The notes under the pieces were generated by a model. That model was given only the letters and a program-made list of their open reading frames with translations. It did not search any database and had not been told where the DNA came from. Below, piece after piece: positions 23,233 to 31,601 of a stretch of DNA of 35,798 nt. The stretch is from assembly GCA_003151795.1 (NCBI GenBank), contig PLYL01000012.1, forward strand, positions 1-35,798, read 5' to 3'. Origin of the DNA: Candidatus Yanofskyibacteriota bacterium (GTDB taxonomy: Bacteria; Patescibacteriota; Minisyncoccia; 2-02-FULL-40-12; GWA2-44-9). Each line of letters begins with the position of its first letter. Within the stretch, counting starts at the first letter, position 1. Position numbers and translations under genes: made by a program.

Positions 23233-23648
23233 CATTGACCACGGATGATTCCGTCCAAGGTTGGTATCTGCGCTCTTGCCATGCGCTTCTCGATGCCGTC
23301 CAAGAATTTTTCCAGTTTGACTGGCCGGTCTTGGGCTCTTCTCAAGTACATAACCAGAAAATGATCGAGAACCTCCGGCCGCTTGTCGCCTTGAGAATAA
23401 TCAAGAAAAGCTTTCATCACTGCATCAATTGACCGCTTTGGGTGATATACAGCCGCCTTGATTACTGCTTGATGGCGCTTCCAAGGCATTCCGTCAACAC
23501 CAGTTTTCTGGATCTTTACCGTCTTTTGAGCAGCTAGGGATGAGAATAACTCAAGGAGCAAACCTTGCTCTGGTTCCCTAGGTGCTGGGGGTAGGGTTAT
23601 GTCGTCAAAGAGCAGGAGTTGGAAATCCCGCGGCGTTGTCTCAGGCAT
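23232..23648 (-). CDS. orphan protein of unknown family, 138 aa
   Basis: Not recognised. Soluble and mixed-charge, with an N-terminal LLLFDDITLPP segment and helical, basic middle and end (KRHQAVIKAAVYHPKRSIDAV, RPVKLEKFLDGIEKRMA). A strong AAGGAGGT site 7 nt before ATG 23648 fixes the start. The gene is closed by a strong terminator. Its promoter, if it has one, lies in the end of the secreted-protein gene upstream. Same unit style as the other small orphans here. Confidence 0.7.
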   Translation of the reverse strand: MPETTPRDFQLLLFDDITLPPAPREPEQGLLLELFSSLAAQKTVKIQKTGVDGMPWKRHQAVIKAAVYHPKRSIDAVMKAFLDYSQGDKRPEVLDHFLVMYLRRAQDRPVKLEKFLDGIEKRMARAQIPTLDGIIRGQ

Positions 23649-23664
23649 CGCGAAACCTCCTTGC

Positions 23665-24801
23665 CTATCTTCCTATCATATTGAGATAGCGCGTCAAGAG
23701 GTGCCAGGCATTGATAACGCCCATTTTAATTTTGTGGATGCGAGATGGCGGCTTTGGCAATGGCGTGATTGAAACGCTCGAAAGTGGAGTTGGTTTGATT
23801 CGATAATGAATTATTTTCGGCGGAGCAATGACCGCCATGAGCGGATTCGGCGTTGGTTCAAAACTTGCGCTGGGCGTCGCTTCGGGCGTCGGGCTGAATG
23901 ACGGCGAGGCAGTCGGCGACGGATTCGGCGTTTCAAAAGAATCCGAAGCAAGCGGATTATCGCTCTCGGACGCGATTAGGATATCCGGTATTGGGGCCAG
24001 CGTATCAAATGGAGTAGCCGTCGGCATCGGGACAAACGCATTCGCCGATTGAGATGCGGGTGTATCATAAATTGGAGCCGGTGATACCGAAAATTCTGGT
24101 GTTGGCGAAAGAGCAACTGTCGCGCTCGCGGAAGCATCCGGCGAAATTATGTCTGACGGCAATGGCGTCGGAGTTATAACGGAAGAATCAGACGGAGTTG
24201 GCGTGAAAGTCGCAGTCGGTATCGCATAATTTATAGTAACACCAATATAGTCATGGAACGTTTTTAAATTAGCGACCGCGCCAAGCGACGCGTTGCGATA
24301 AGCCAAAAATCTTATTTTCAATCCGCTTAATTGGGCTGGGGATGAAATAATTCCTGCGATATCTTTTGTTTCTGAAATTTCTCCGGCCGAACCGGTTTTT
24401 GACGGCAATGATATCGGGACGTCCTGAAACACGCTACCATTCCAAACTTCAAGCTTTGCTCCACTCAAAGTCGCTTGAGTATAATATTCGTGAGTGACAG
24501 TGACTGATGACAGGACCGCCCCGGCCGGCACGCTCGGCGCGAACGTAAATTCCATATACTTGCTCTCGTCATACCCGCCGGCAATCGGCCAATTGGCGCT
24601 GGTGCCGTTCCGCTGATTATCGCTCGCGCCTAATTCCAAAATTTCCGAAGCCGAAAAAACTTTCGCGGCGGTACCCGTACTATCAGTCCCGGACACGACA
24701 TTAAACGTCACTGCCGTATCGCTCTTCACCCTCTGGCTGAAAATAAAAAGTCCGGCACAGGCCAGACTTACCGCCATAACTGCCGAGAGGCGCTTATTCA
24801 T
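23665..24801 (-). CDS. secreted Pro/Thr/Ser-rich protein, 378 aa
   Basis: This is an exported protein: signal sequence at residues 1-28 or so (MNKRLSAVMAVSLACAGLFI), then a roughly 170-residue probable beta-sandwich domain (VTFNVVSGTDSTG ... KTFHDYIGVTINYA), then about 140 residues of Pro/Thr/Ser-rich linker, then a basic C-terminus with a possible amphipathic or membrane helix (MGVINAWHLLTRYLNMIG). Such stalk-like linkers are typical of surface-attached proteins. No named family. The linker coding region has repetitive TCGG/GGCGT-rich DNA. Confidence 0.75.
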   Translation of the reverse strand: MNKRLSAVMAVSLACAGLFIFSQRVKSDTAVTFNVVSGTDSTGTAAKVFSASEILELGASDNQRNGTSANWPIAGGYDESKYMEFTFAPSVPAGAVLSSVTVTHEYYTQATLSGAKLEVWNGSVFQDVPISLPSKTGSAGEISETKDIAGIISSPAQLSGLKIRFLAYRNASLGAVANLKTFHDYIGVTINYAIPTATFTPTPSDSSVITPTPLPSDIISPDASASATVALSPTPEFSVSPAPIYDTPASQSANAFVPMPTATPFDTLAPIPDILIASESDNPLASDSFETPNPSPTASPSFSPTPEATPSASFEPTPNPLMAVIAPPKIIHYRIKPTPLSSVSITPLPKPPSRIHKIKMGVINAWHLLTRYLNMIGR

Positions 24802-24881
24802 ACCTTAATTATTCAAAAAACTCTTTCATTTCGTCAACCATCTCCTGTGTTTAACTTTTAAACACTTCTACCTTGTTAACT

Positions 24882-24917
24882 GCTTTAAAATAGTAACAAT
24901 TGGTAACTTTTTAAAGC
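24882..24917. repeat. palindrome downstream of the PaaX/Cas2-like gene
   Basis: GCTTTAAAATAGTAACAA and TTGGTAACTTTTTAAAGC form an imperfect palindrome (14 of 18 pairs). Its first half matches 16 of 18 bases of the palindrome upstream of the same gene (25441-25492). It ends 2 bp before the stop codon at 24920. Confidence 0.75.
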
Positions 24918-24919
24918 AA

Positions 24920-25432
24920 CTAAAGTTCAAAGTGTTTTTTGACTTCTGATTCTTTTGAACCAAGATGTTCTGTGACCAACACATCAACATGGTCAATTAG
25001 ATCAAGTTCTTGACACCAATCGCCGATTTCTTTCTCACAAGGGTATGGAAAAACAAACACACTCTTCTGAATCATATAACAACCTATATATTTTAATTTT
25101 CTTCTAAACGCTTGGCGTTGTTTTTCCATGTTCGAAGGAATGTCAAAAAGTATGAGCCGCCATTTTTTATCCCAAGGACCATGACGAAATCTAAAATATT
25201 TATACTGTGCACGAGTAAGCCACGATTTTCCTTTATCAGTAAACAGGTAGTGCCCGTCTTTTAATCTAATTACACCCCGAACCTCCAAATTTTTAAGACC
25301 GTTATAAATCGCCCTACTGCCTAACGGAGATTTATACAATGACTGATAAACACCCTTGGGTCTAAAAGGGGCATTTTTATGAATGGACTCTAAAAAATCA
25401 ACGAAAAAATGTATAAAATTTTTATTTGTCAT
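24920..25432 (-). CDS. PaaX-like regulator with Cas2-like domain, 170 aa
   Basis: The N-terminal 75 or so residues look like a winged helix (GVYQSLYKSPLGSRAIYNGL, VRGVIRLKDGHYLFTDKGK). The C-terminal 95 are Cas2-like: WRLILFDIPSNMEKQRQAF, then GCYMIQKSVFVFPYPCEKEI, with Asp at the place of the Cas2 metal-binding residue. This combination is that of PaaX-type repressors; CPR versions are often labelled Cas2, but no CRISPR array or cas1 is nearby. AGGG 6 nt before ATG 25432 supports the start. It is bracketed by two related palindromes, suggesting autoregulation or mobility. AT-rich like proS and unlike the other neighbours. Confidence 0.75.
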   Translation of the reverse strand: MTNKNFIHFFVDFLESIHKNAPFRPKGVYQSLYKSPLGSRAIYNGLKNLEVRGVIRLKDGHYLFTDKGKSWLTRAQYKYFRFRHGPWDKKWRLILFDIPSNMEKQRQAFRRKLKYIGCYMIQKSVFVFPYPCEKEIGDWCQELDLIDHVDVLVTEHLGSKESEVKKHFEL

Positions 25433-25440
25433 ATATCCCT

Positions 25441-25492
25441 AACTCTCTGCTTTATAATAGTACCAATTGGTACTATTATAAAGCAGAGAGTT
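25441..25492. repeat. 52-bp perfect palindrome upstream of the PaaX/Cas2-like gene
   Basis: AACTCTCTGCTTTATAATAG... is perfectly self-complementary about 25466/25467, with a GTACCAATTGGTAC core. It spans from the last base of the proS stop codon to 8 bp before the regulator ATG. Each half contains TATAAT, so it can be promoter and operator in one, or a terminator-like hairpin. Confidence 0.95.
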
Positions 25493-26757
25493 TATTTTAA
25501 TTCTTCTAATAGATTATCCTTTTTGATGATTCGGGCTTCTTTTTCTGTTCGTCTCTTAATTTCTATCTCATCAGAATCCATACGACCACTAATAACTAGT
25601 CTGCAAGGGCAGCCGAGCAGGTCAGCATCGGCAAACTTTTCTCCGGCAGATTTATCTTCGCGATCGTCATAAATAACCTCAACACCAGAGGCGGTCAATT
25701 CTTCATAGACACCCTCGGCTTCAGAGTTTTTTCCGATAGAAATAAGGTGGGCTTTGAAAGGCGCGATTTCTTCAGGCCAAATAATACCTTTATCGTCATG
25801 AGACACCTCAACAACCGTGCCCATCAGCCGACTAAGTCCAATGCCATATGAGCCCATAAAGACCAGCTTTTTAGCTCTATCCTCGTCAATAAAATTTAAA
25901 TTAAACGGTTCTGAAAATCTCGTTCCAAGAGTAAAGATATTACCGACCTCAATTGCTTTTTTTTCTTCAAAATCTTCCCCCAGGCCCAAATCTTTTTTAA
26001 TGTCCTCGGTAAAGATTTCCTTGTTTATGGCAGCGCGTCCTTCTTTCATTTTTAATCCTTCGCCATAATCATTTTTAGAAATATAAATAATGTCTTCTCC
26101 TGAATCACAAAGAGTCTGGAACTCATGAGAAAATTTTGAAAACGTTCCGCCGGACGCAAAAGTCAAATAGGTTTTTTCTCCAATACCAACTCGGTTAAAA
26201 ATATTTTTGTATGCTTTAATGGCTTCTTTTTGGTAGAAGTTATTATGTTCATTTTCGTTTTTAGAAAATGAATACATGGCTTTCCAATAAAATTCCCTCC
26301 CTCTCAAAATACCAGATTTGCTTCTGGTTTCATTTCTGAAAATTTCTTTAAAGTCATACAAATACATCGGCAGGTCTTTGTATGAACTCACATATTGCTT
26401 CAGAATATTTGAATAAGATTCCTCGTTGGTAAATGACAAGCCAGCTTCGCCGCCATTCTTGAGTTCTGTCTTGAACCAACTGTCTACCACTTCATCGCTC
26501 CATCTATTTGATTTTTCCCACACTTCTTTGTTTTGAAGCACGGATGTCTTCATTTCTATACCTCCAATTTTATTCATTTCTTCTCTAATTATATCTTCAA
26601 TCTTCTTTATGACCCTTAAGCCAAGAGGAAGATATGAATACACTCCCGCCATCTCTTTGTAAACAAAACCCCCACGAATAAGGTATTGAGCATTAATTGC
26701 CGCCTCTTCCGCTGGGGCGTTCTTTAATGTTCTGGTGAATAATTGAGTAAATTTCAT
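25492..26757 (-). CDS. proS: proline--tRNA ligase (short type)
   Basis: This is class II ProRS. 421 aa, lacking the editing insertion of the long bacterial type. Visible: GVYSYLPLGLRVIKKIEDII, motif 2 IFRNETRSKSGILRGREFYW, motif 3 GSYGIGLSRLMGTVVE, and the anticodon-binding domain with VIYDDREDKSAGEKFADADL and GCPCRLVISGR. It begins 1 nt after the rseP stop and is therefore in that operon, but its DNA is much more AT-rich (sampled lines 25-42% GC, against about 65% in a sampled rseP line), which suggests replacement by transfer. Confidence 0.96.
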   Translation of the reverse strand: MKFTQLFTRTLKNAPAEEAAINAQYLIRGGFVYKEMAGVYSYLPLGLRVIKKIEDIIREEMNKIGGIEMKTSVLQNKEVWEKSNRWSDEVVDSWFKTELKNGGEAGLSFTNEESYSNILKQYVSSYKDLPMYLYDFKEIFRNETRSKSGILRGREFYWKAMYSFSKNENEHNNFYQKEAIKAYKNIFNRVGIGEKTYLTFASGGTFSKFSHEFQTLCDSGEDIIYISKNDYGEGLKMKEGRAAINKEIFTEDIKKDLGLGEDFEEKKAIEVGNIFTLGTRFSEPFNLNFIDEDRAKKLVFMGSYGIGLSRLMGTVVEVSHDDKGIIWPEEIAPFKAHLISIGKNSEAEGVYEELTASGVEVIYDDREDKSAGEKFADADLLGCPCRLVISGRMDSDEIEIKRRTEKEARIIKKDNLLEELK

Positions 26758-26758
26758 T

Positions 26759-27841
26759 TTATTTTATAAAAAACTTACTGATGTCTTTGTAGGTGACGTA
26801 GAGCATCAAGGCGACGAGGAGATAGAAGCCGACCATGTTGATCCAGGATTCGACGCTTTTGTGGACCGGCGAGCCCTTGGCCTTTTCGATAATCAGCATC
26901 AGCACCCGACCGCCATCAAGAGCGGGGAACGGAATGATATTTAGCACGGCGAGGTTGATTGATATCATCGCCACGAACTGCAAGAGGTAGTTAAATCCCA
27001 CTCTGGCCGCGGCGCCGGTCAGGGTCGCGATGCCAATCGGCCCGGAAACGTCTGCAATCAATCTACCATGGATAAACAGAGTTTCCAAAAGCGCGTAGTA
27101 GCCCTGGACCGTGGCGATAGTCAAAAACGCCGCATCAGAAATCCCCCGCCAGATGGCTTCGTACCACGGATACGCGATGGTCCCCGTCAAAGCTAATGAA
27201 ATCCCAATCGCGCCTTGGCCTTCGGGCGGATTGACTCGCGGAGTTAAAGTTTTTTCCACGACGCCGGTTCCGCTCTGAATCTCCAGAGTGAGTGATTGCC
27301 CCAAATGCGAGGCGACGGCATCTTGAACATCTTTCGTAGTTTTGATAGGTACGACTGAACCGTTTTGTTTGTAGCCTTCAATGGTATCGAGAGGCTGAAG
27401 ACCGGCGGTTTCGGCGGGACTGCCGGCCGTTACGCTCACAATCTGAACTTTGACGTCTTTCGCCGAACCGGCTTGATCATCGATGAGACCAATGCGCAGG
27501 CCGAAGAAATTAACAATCATAAGCAGAAACGCGGCCAACAGAAAATTCATAATCACGCCCGCGACCAAAACCAGGAACCGATTAACGAATGACGCCGAAG
27601 CGAAACTTGTGGGCGCTCTGGTATCGCCGTCTTCGCCCAGAATCTTCACGAATCCGCCAAACGGAATCCAATTGATTGAATAGATGGTCTCGCCCTTTTT
27701 CCAGCCGTATAATCTTGGTGGAAACCCGAACCCAAACTCCTCCACCTTCATCCCCGCCCGCTTCGCGAACACAAAATGCCCAAACTCATGCACGAGTACG
27801 AGTACTCCGATAACGATAATAAAGATAATAGCGGTCAGCAT
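26759..27841 (-). CDS. rseP: site-2 protease RseP/RasP, 360 aa
   Basis: This is an intramembrane zinc metalloprotease. The first helix carries HEFGH (residues 18-22), the zinc motif; NIIPFPALDGGR near the C-terminal part provides the LDG motif. A single PDZ domain lies between (about 130-200, VSVTAGSPAETAGLQPLDTI). It cleaves anti-sigma factors or signal-peptide remnants in other bacteria. ATG overlaps the frr stop (TAATG) at 27841. Confidence 0.95.
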   Translation of the reverse strand: MLTAIIFIIVIGVLVLVHEFGHFVFAKRAGMKVEEFGFGFPPRLYGWKKGETIYSINWIPFGGFVKILGEDGDTRAPTSFASASFVNRFLVLVAGVIMNFLLAAFLLMIVNFFGLRIGLIDDQAGSAKDVKVQIVSVTAGSPAETAGLQPLDTIEGYKQNGSVVPIKTTKDVQDAVASHLGQSLTLEIQSGTGVVEKTLTPRVNPPEGQGAIGISLALTGTIAYPWYEAIWRGISDAAFLTIATVQGYYALLETLFIHGRLIADVSGPIGIATLTGAAARVGFNYLLQFVAMISINLAVLNIIPFPALDGGRVLMLIIEKAKGSPVHKSVESWINMVGFYLLVALMLYVTYKDISKFFIK

Positions 27842-28398
27842 TAGCTGGTCATCAATTCTTGTTCTTTTTTCTTGACCATCTCGTCGATTTTTTTGTGGAG
27901 GTCGTCGACGATTTTTTGGAGTTCGTCTTTGGCTTTGAAAGCTTCATCTTCGCGGGCGGTTTTATCTTTGACGGCATTTTGGACTTTCTTCAAAATGTCT
28001 TCACGAGTCTGGCGGATACGGACGCGGACGCCTTCCATTTTCTGATGGAGAATTTTGGTAAATTCCACGCGGCGTTCTTGGCTCAAAGCGGGAATCGTGA
28101 GGCGGATAGCATGGCCGTCATTGGCCGGATTCAAACCCAGCGAGCTGTCACGGATGGCTTTTTCAATCAACGGCACGACCGCAGTGTCCCAGGGCTGAAT
28201 GACAATCACCCGCGGTTCCGGCGCGCTGATGCTGGCAAGTTCTTTGATGCGCGAACGAGCCCCCAAATACTCAACTGGGATATCTTCGACAAGCGAAGGG
28301 CTGGCCCGTCCGGTCCGAATCGAACCAGCCTCGGTCTTGGCCATTTCTAAAGCCGAATCAAAATCTTTTTTCCTAGATGCTATTAATTCCTTGTACAT
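27841..28398 (-). CDS. frr: ribosome recycling factor
   Basis: RRF splits post-termination ribosomes with EF-G. 185 aa, standard. Signatures: SIRTGRASPSLVEDIPVEYLG, VIQPWDTAVVPLIEKAIRDS, LGLNPANDGHAIRLTIPAL and a C-terminal three-helix coil. Its usual partner pyrH is not here; the gene sits between the holB-like gene and rseP, with a 1-nt overlap with rseP. Confidence 0.97.
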   Translation of the reverse strand: MYKELIASRKKDFDSALEMAKTEAGSIRTGRASPSLVEDIPVEYLGARSRIKELASISAPEPRVIVIQPWDTAVVPLIEKAIRDSSLGLNPANDGHAIRLTIPALSQERRVEFTKILHQKMEGVRVRIRQTREDILKKVQNAVKDKTAREDEAFKAKDELQKIVDDLHKKIDEMVKKKEQELMTS

Positions 28399-28409
28399 TT
28401 AAATCTATT

Positions 28410-29264
28410 CTATAAGTTAATCAAGGTATTTTCAAGGAGAGCGCGGTGGTTGTATTGGGGCTGATTGAGGTACTGATGGAGCATGAGAAGTTGAGTCAAT
28501 ACATGATGAGCGTTTGGGAGTGCCGCACGGTTGGCGTAGGCCCAGGCGAGCCAGTAGTTCACCTGCTCTTGATAGGGCTGTTTTTCAAATAAAGTTTTAG
28601 CAAAGAGCATCCGTTCAGCCAGCGGACTTTTCAAAATCGCGCCAAAGTCACTGATAGCTTGTTTAATATCTTTTATGTTTCCTGTCTCGGCCGCGGTAAC
28701 AGTCCAGCCAATCCGGCCCCGAGCTAAAGCCGTGACCAGTTCTTGATCAGTTTTAGATAATTTGGCCGTCGCAAGCGATTGAGCGACAACCTTGTCAGTG
28801 TGAGGCAAAAAAGAAATATGCTGGCCACGCGAGCTGATGGTCGGGAGCAATTCTTGGGGTTGGCTCGTGATTAATGCAAAAATAACTTTGCCCGTCGGCT
28901 CTTCCAGAAGTTTCAAAAACGCGTTCGACGCTTCGGGCGTCAGCCGGTGTGCGTCATCTACAATCACAAGCTGATACGGGCCATAATACGGCCGAAGCGA
29001 AAGGAATGTTTTTAAATCGCGAATGTCTTCGATATATATTTTGGTTTCATCTTCGGCGATGCGTGGTGCTATTATAAACAAATCAGGGTCAGTGGCATCG
29101 AATTTATCCCGCTTGTTTACGAGCGCAAATAAATCCTGGGTGAATAATTTCTTCCCAATCTGCTCGGGCCCTTGAAAAATATAGGCGTGCGACAATGCGC
29201 CTTGAGTAATCAGGCTTTCAAATGTCTTCTTCTGTTGTGCAAATCCGGTTACTCGCCAAGCCAT
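28410..29264 (-). CDS. holB: DNA polymerase III delta'-like subunit, 284 aa
   Basis: This is a clamp-loader AAA+ protein. GFAQQKKTFESLITQGALSH and FQGPEQIGKKLF (degenerate Walker A), Walker B-like VIVDDAHRLTPEASNAFLKL followed by LEEPTGK, and SRGQHISF in place of the SRC motif. It has no zinc-binding cysteines. Delta' normally does not hydrolyse ATP, which fits the weak Walker A. Follows murG across a TAG-rich spacer. Confidence 0.85.
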   Translation of the reverse strand: MAWRVTGFAQQKKTFESLITQGALSHAYIFQGPEQIGKKLFTQDLFALVNKRDKFDATDPDLFIIAPRIAEDETKIYIEDIRDLKTFLSLRPYYGPYQLVIVDDAHRLTPEASNAFLKLLEEPTGKVIFALITSQPQELLPTISSRGQHISFLPHTDKVVAQSLATAKLSKTDQELVTALARGRIGWTVTAAETGNIKDIKQAISDFGAILKSPLAERMLFAKTLFEKQPYQEQVNYWLAWAYANRAALPNAHHVLTQLLMLHQYLNQPQYNHRALLENTLINL

Positions 29265-29301
29265 AAAATCAGGTGTTAGGAATCTAGGGATTAGGAAGCT
29301 A
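29265..29301. repeat. TAG-rich spacer repeat (murG to holB-like)
   Basis: CTAGCTTCCTAATCCCTAG, then ATTCCTAACACCTGATT on the minus strand. A close relative is the serS-ftsQ spacer (14811-14861). It overlaps the last codons of murG. Confidence 0.65.
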
Positions 29302-30409
29302 GCAAAACCGACGCAATATTTTTCGCGGCTTCCGGCTTAGCGAACGTTTTAATTTTTTCGCTGATGGCCTGGTAGCGAGCGGTCTCGAGGAGTTCTTGGA
29401 TTTGGTTCACGATGATATGGGGCGTGATGTTAGCTTCTTCGATGACTACCGCGCCGTATTTTTCAAATTCAATGGCATTGCCGATTTGGTCGCCCCGGCT
29501 TGAGGCTTTAGAAAGCGGAATGATAATCGCGGGCTTCCCGAGAGCGGAAATTTCAAACAAATTGGAAGCCCCGCCCCGAGAGATTATGATATCGGCGGCG
29601 GCGTAAGCATTGCCCATGTCTTGCGGATTCAGAAAGGGATATAAACGATAGTTGGCGCTAATCATGGGGCCGTACGATTTTTCGCCTTCCTTAGCATATT
29701 GATCGATGATTGCTTTTACGGCCGCGTATTGAGACTCGCCGCTCTGATGAATGACCTGGAAGTTTTGAACTAACTGAATCAGCGCTTCGAGAATAGCGTC
29801 ATTAACCCGCTTGGCGCCCTGACTGCCGCCGGTAATTAAAATAGTTTTCTTGTCCGCCCGAAAGTTAAACTGCTGAAGAGCCGCAGCTTTATCTCCGGTT
29901 AGCAATTCGGGTCGGACGGGATTGCCGACTAGAATTGCTTTGCCATTCTTAAAATATTTGGCGGTAGATTCAAATGAAATAAAGACCGCGGTCGCGAGCT
30001 TGCTGATAAATTTATTAGCCAGCCCCGGAACAGAATCCGATTCGTGAGTATAGACAGGAATCATATAAAGTTTAGCGACCAGAGCAGGCGGAAGAGACGC
30101 ATAGCCGCCTTTCGTAAACATCACGTCGGGCATATATGAAAATAAAATCCAAAGTGATTGAAAAAAACCGGCGATGGTCTGAAACGGCGCCAAAAGAGTC
30201 CAGAGACTGAAATAACGGCGGAGTTTGCCGGCCTGGATTGTTTTATACGGCAACCCGGCCGCGGCCGACGCGCTGGCGAGAAATGGACCATTGCCAAGCA
30301 TCATCAGCTCAACGCTTGGGTCCGCCACACGCAAAGCCTCCGCCACCGCCATCAGCGGAAAGACATGGCCCCCCGAGCCGCCGCCGACTAATACAATTCG
30401 TTTAGGCAT
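29291..30409 (-). CDS. murG: UDP-GlcNAc:lipid I transferase MurG
   Basis: MurG adds GlcNAc to lipid I on the cytoplasmic face, completing lipid II. 372 aa, GT-B fold: N-terminal GGGSGGHVFPLMAVAEAL, the linker region with LLTGDKAAALQ, then LITGGSQGAKRVNDAIL and the UDP-GlcNAc motif IISRGGASNLFEISALGKPA. The start at 30409 is 4 nt after the ogt stop. Confidence 0.96.
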   Translation of the reverse strand: MPKRIVLVGGGSGGHVFPLMAVAEALRVADPSVELMMLGNGPFLASASAAAGLPYKTIQAGKLRRYFSLWTLLAPFQTIAGFFQSLWILFSYMPDVMFTKGGYASLPPALVAKLYMIPVYTHESDSVPGLANKFISKLATAVFISFESTAKYFKNGKAILVGNPVRPELLTGDKAAALQQFNFRADKKTILITGGSQGAKRVNDAILEALIQLVQNFQVIHQSGESQYAAVKAIIDQYAKEGEKSYGPMISANYRLYPFLNPQDMGNAYAAADIIISRGGASNLFEISALGKPAIIIPLSKASSRGDQIGNAIEFEKYGAVVIEEANITPHIIVNQIQELLETARYQAISEKIKTFAKPEAAKNIASVLLAS

Positions 30410-30413
30410 AAGA

Positions 30414-30704
30414 TTACTTAAGCGCGTCTTCTTCTTTTAGTAATTGTAACTTTTTACTGGCACCGGACGCAAATCCGCCGATGGAGCCATCGGACTTAAT
30501 AACGCGATGGCAGGGCACATTACCGCCAAGCCGAAAAGAAAATGGGTTCTTATTTAACGCGTTGCCAACGGCTCGGTAGGCCTTGGGCTGGCCGATTCCA
30601 ATCGCGACTTGTTTGTAAGCCAGCGTCTTCCCCTTTGGAATTTTGCGGACAAAGTCGTAAACTTTTTTCTGGAATGGAGTAACGGCGACTGATTGACTTT
30701 TCAT
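30414..30704 (-). CDS. ogt: O6-alkylguanine-DNA alkyltransferase, catalytic domain only
   Basis: This is a 96-aa MGMT-family protein consisting of only the DNA-binding/active-site domain. Active-site motif NVPCHRVI with Cys65, helix-turn-helix segment with the finger Arg (YRAVGNALNKNP, Arg44). The Cys is kept, so direct transfer of alkyl groups is possible; alkyltransferase-like proteins have Trp there. The start codon overlaps a promoter for the divergent 144-aa gene. Followed by murG after 4 nt. Confidence 0.85.
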   Translation of the reverse strand: MKSQSVAVTPFQKKVYDFVRKIPKGKTLAYKQVAIGIGQPKAYRAVGNALNKNPFSFRLGGNVPCHRVIKSDGSIGGFASGASKKLQLLKEEDALK

Positions 30705-30720
30705 AAGGATTTGGTATTAA
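30693..30720 (+). promoter_or_regulatory. promoter of the 144-aa membrane protein
   Basis: TTGACT (30693-30698), 16-bp spacer, TGG-TATTAA (extended -10, box 30715-30720). It overlaps the ogt start codon. Confidence 0.6.
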
Positions 30721-30740
30721 ATGTGGGGAAGGGAGGCATT

Positions 30741-31175
30741 ATGCGCAAATTAGGACTTGTACTAGGGTGCTTTGTTCGGCTAATGAGGATCTGTCCCGAT
30801 CGGGCTGCTACTTTGCTTGGGGGGTTCGTCATTGCCACGACTTGGACCGGTAATCATTTCTTCGCGACCAGTGCCTGGCCAGCTATGTTCACTGTGTTGG
30901 CAAGCGCAGCGGCGGGATACTTGGCCGACGGAAATCTCATTCAACCAACGACTGATTCGTTTGAGCGGAGTCGCCAGAGATTTGCTGACCGTTTCAGACT
31001 CCTTTGCTATGGCACTGGCATCACGTTCGGACTGTTCTTGGTGAGTCTCCTCATTGCTCACCCCCGGCTCGAGTTCACTGAATTCGCAATGTTCGCTGGG
31101 TTACTGGTTGCTGTGCCGCTTGTGGGTTGCTACGGACTCGCCCGATTCGTGCACTTCAAGTTCCTTTCGACCTAG
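30741..31175 (+). CDS. membrane protein of unknown family, 144 aa
   Basis: Not recognised. Four likely helices: about residues 24-36 (LLGGFVIATTWTG), 44-60, 85-103 and 112-134, with a charged loop (ERSRQRFADRF) in the middle. Start ATG 30741 is set by GGGAGG 4 nt upstream; the longer frame begins in the promoter. Own promoter and terminator; nothing links it to the neighbours. Confidence 0.7.
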   Translation: MRKLGLVLGCFVRLMRICPDRAATLLGGFVIATTWTGNHFFATSAWPAMFTVLASAAAGYLADGNLIQPTTDSFERSRQRFADRFRLLCYGTGITFGLFLVSLLIAHPRLEFTEFAMFAGLLVAVPLVGCYGLARFVHFKFLST

Positions 31176-31201
31176 TTTTTCAGCGCAAAGTGCCTCACCG
31201 A

Positions 31202-31235
31202 GCGCCGGTCCCCAGCCGGCGCTTCTTATTTTTTT
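31202..31235 (+). terminator. terminator after the 144-aa gene
   Basis: GCGCCGG/CCGGCGC stem with 7-nt loop (31202-31222), then TTCTTATTTTTTT. Confidence 0.85.
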
Positions 31236-31263
31236 AAAACCTATTTCAAGGCTAGCATTTTTT

Positions 31264-31339
31264 ATAAAAAACAAAAGCGCCGCGGATGGGGTGTGCTCCA
31301 GTATCATCCGATACTTAGAGCACCCCGTTCACGCGGCGC
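31264..31339 (-). terminator. terminator of the 69-aa gene
   Basis: A long stem on the minus strand: CGCCGCG with CCGCGGCG, GGGGTGCTC with GAGCACACCCC, and TATC/GATA at the tip, then TTTTGTTTTTT. The stop codon of the small gene lies inside the stem. Confidence 0.8.
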
Positions 31340-31538
31340 GGCGCAGAAGACTCGCAATGAGCCTTTGTATAAGCGAAGGATTCTCGCGAGGATGGAGTCT
31401 CCGGTACTCCGCAAGATCCGTTCTGTCGCCTGTTACCGGGTTGGCTATTGCAAAGCCAGACGGTTGGTCCGGATCTGGAATCATCCTTTGATCCAGAATT
31501 GCTTCTGACACGTCGTCGGAACGATGAACTTCGGTCAA
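31329..31538 (-). CDS. small protein of unknown family, 69 aa
   Basis: A short, mostly polar frame beginning TEVHRSDDVSEAILDQRM and ending with a basic helix (PSLIQRLIASLLRRAA). The open frame extends upstream, but its ATG lies in the promoter. I use TTG 31538, 11 nt after AAAGGAG; other starts are possible. A promoter and terminator frame it, so expression as an RNA or peptide is likely, the exact product less so. Confidence 0.5.
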   Translation of the reverse strand: MTEVHRSDDVSEAILDQRMIPDPDQPSGFAIANPVTGDRTDLAEYRRLHPRENPSLIQRLIASLLRRAA

Positions 31539-31567
31539 AGTACTACCTGCTCCTTTCTGTAACGTAG

Positions 31568-31596
31568 ATACTACCATAAGAGAGGCTATGGGTCAA
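31568..31596 (-). promoter_or_regulatory. promoter of the 69-aa gene
   Basis: TTGACC (31596-31591), 17-bp spacer ending in TGG, TAGTAT (31573-31568). A strong extended -10 promoter; start near 31561. Confidence 0.75.
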
Positions 31597-31601
31597 CTAA
31601 G

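Noticed and set aside
24920-25432. CRISPR-associated cas2
   Set aside because: The C-terminal domain is Cas2-like, but there is an N-terminal winged helix, no cas1 and no repeat-spacer array, so a PaaX-type regulator is the better reading.
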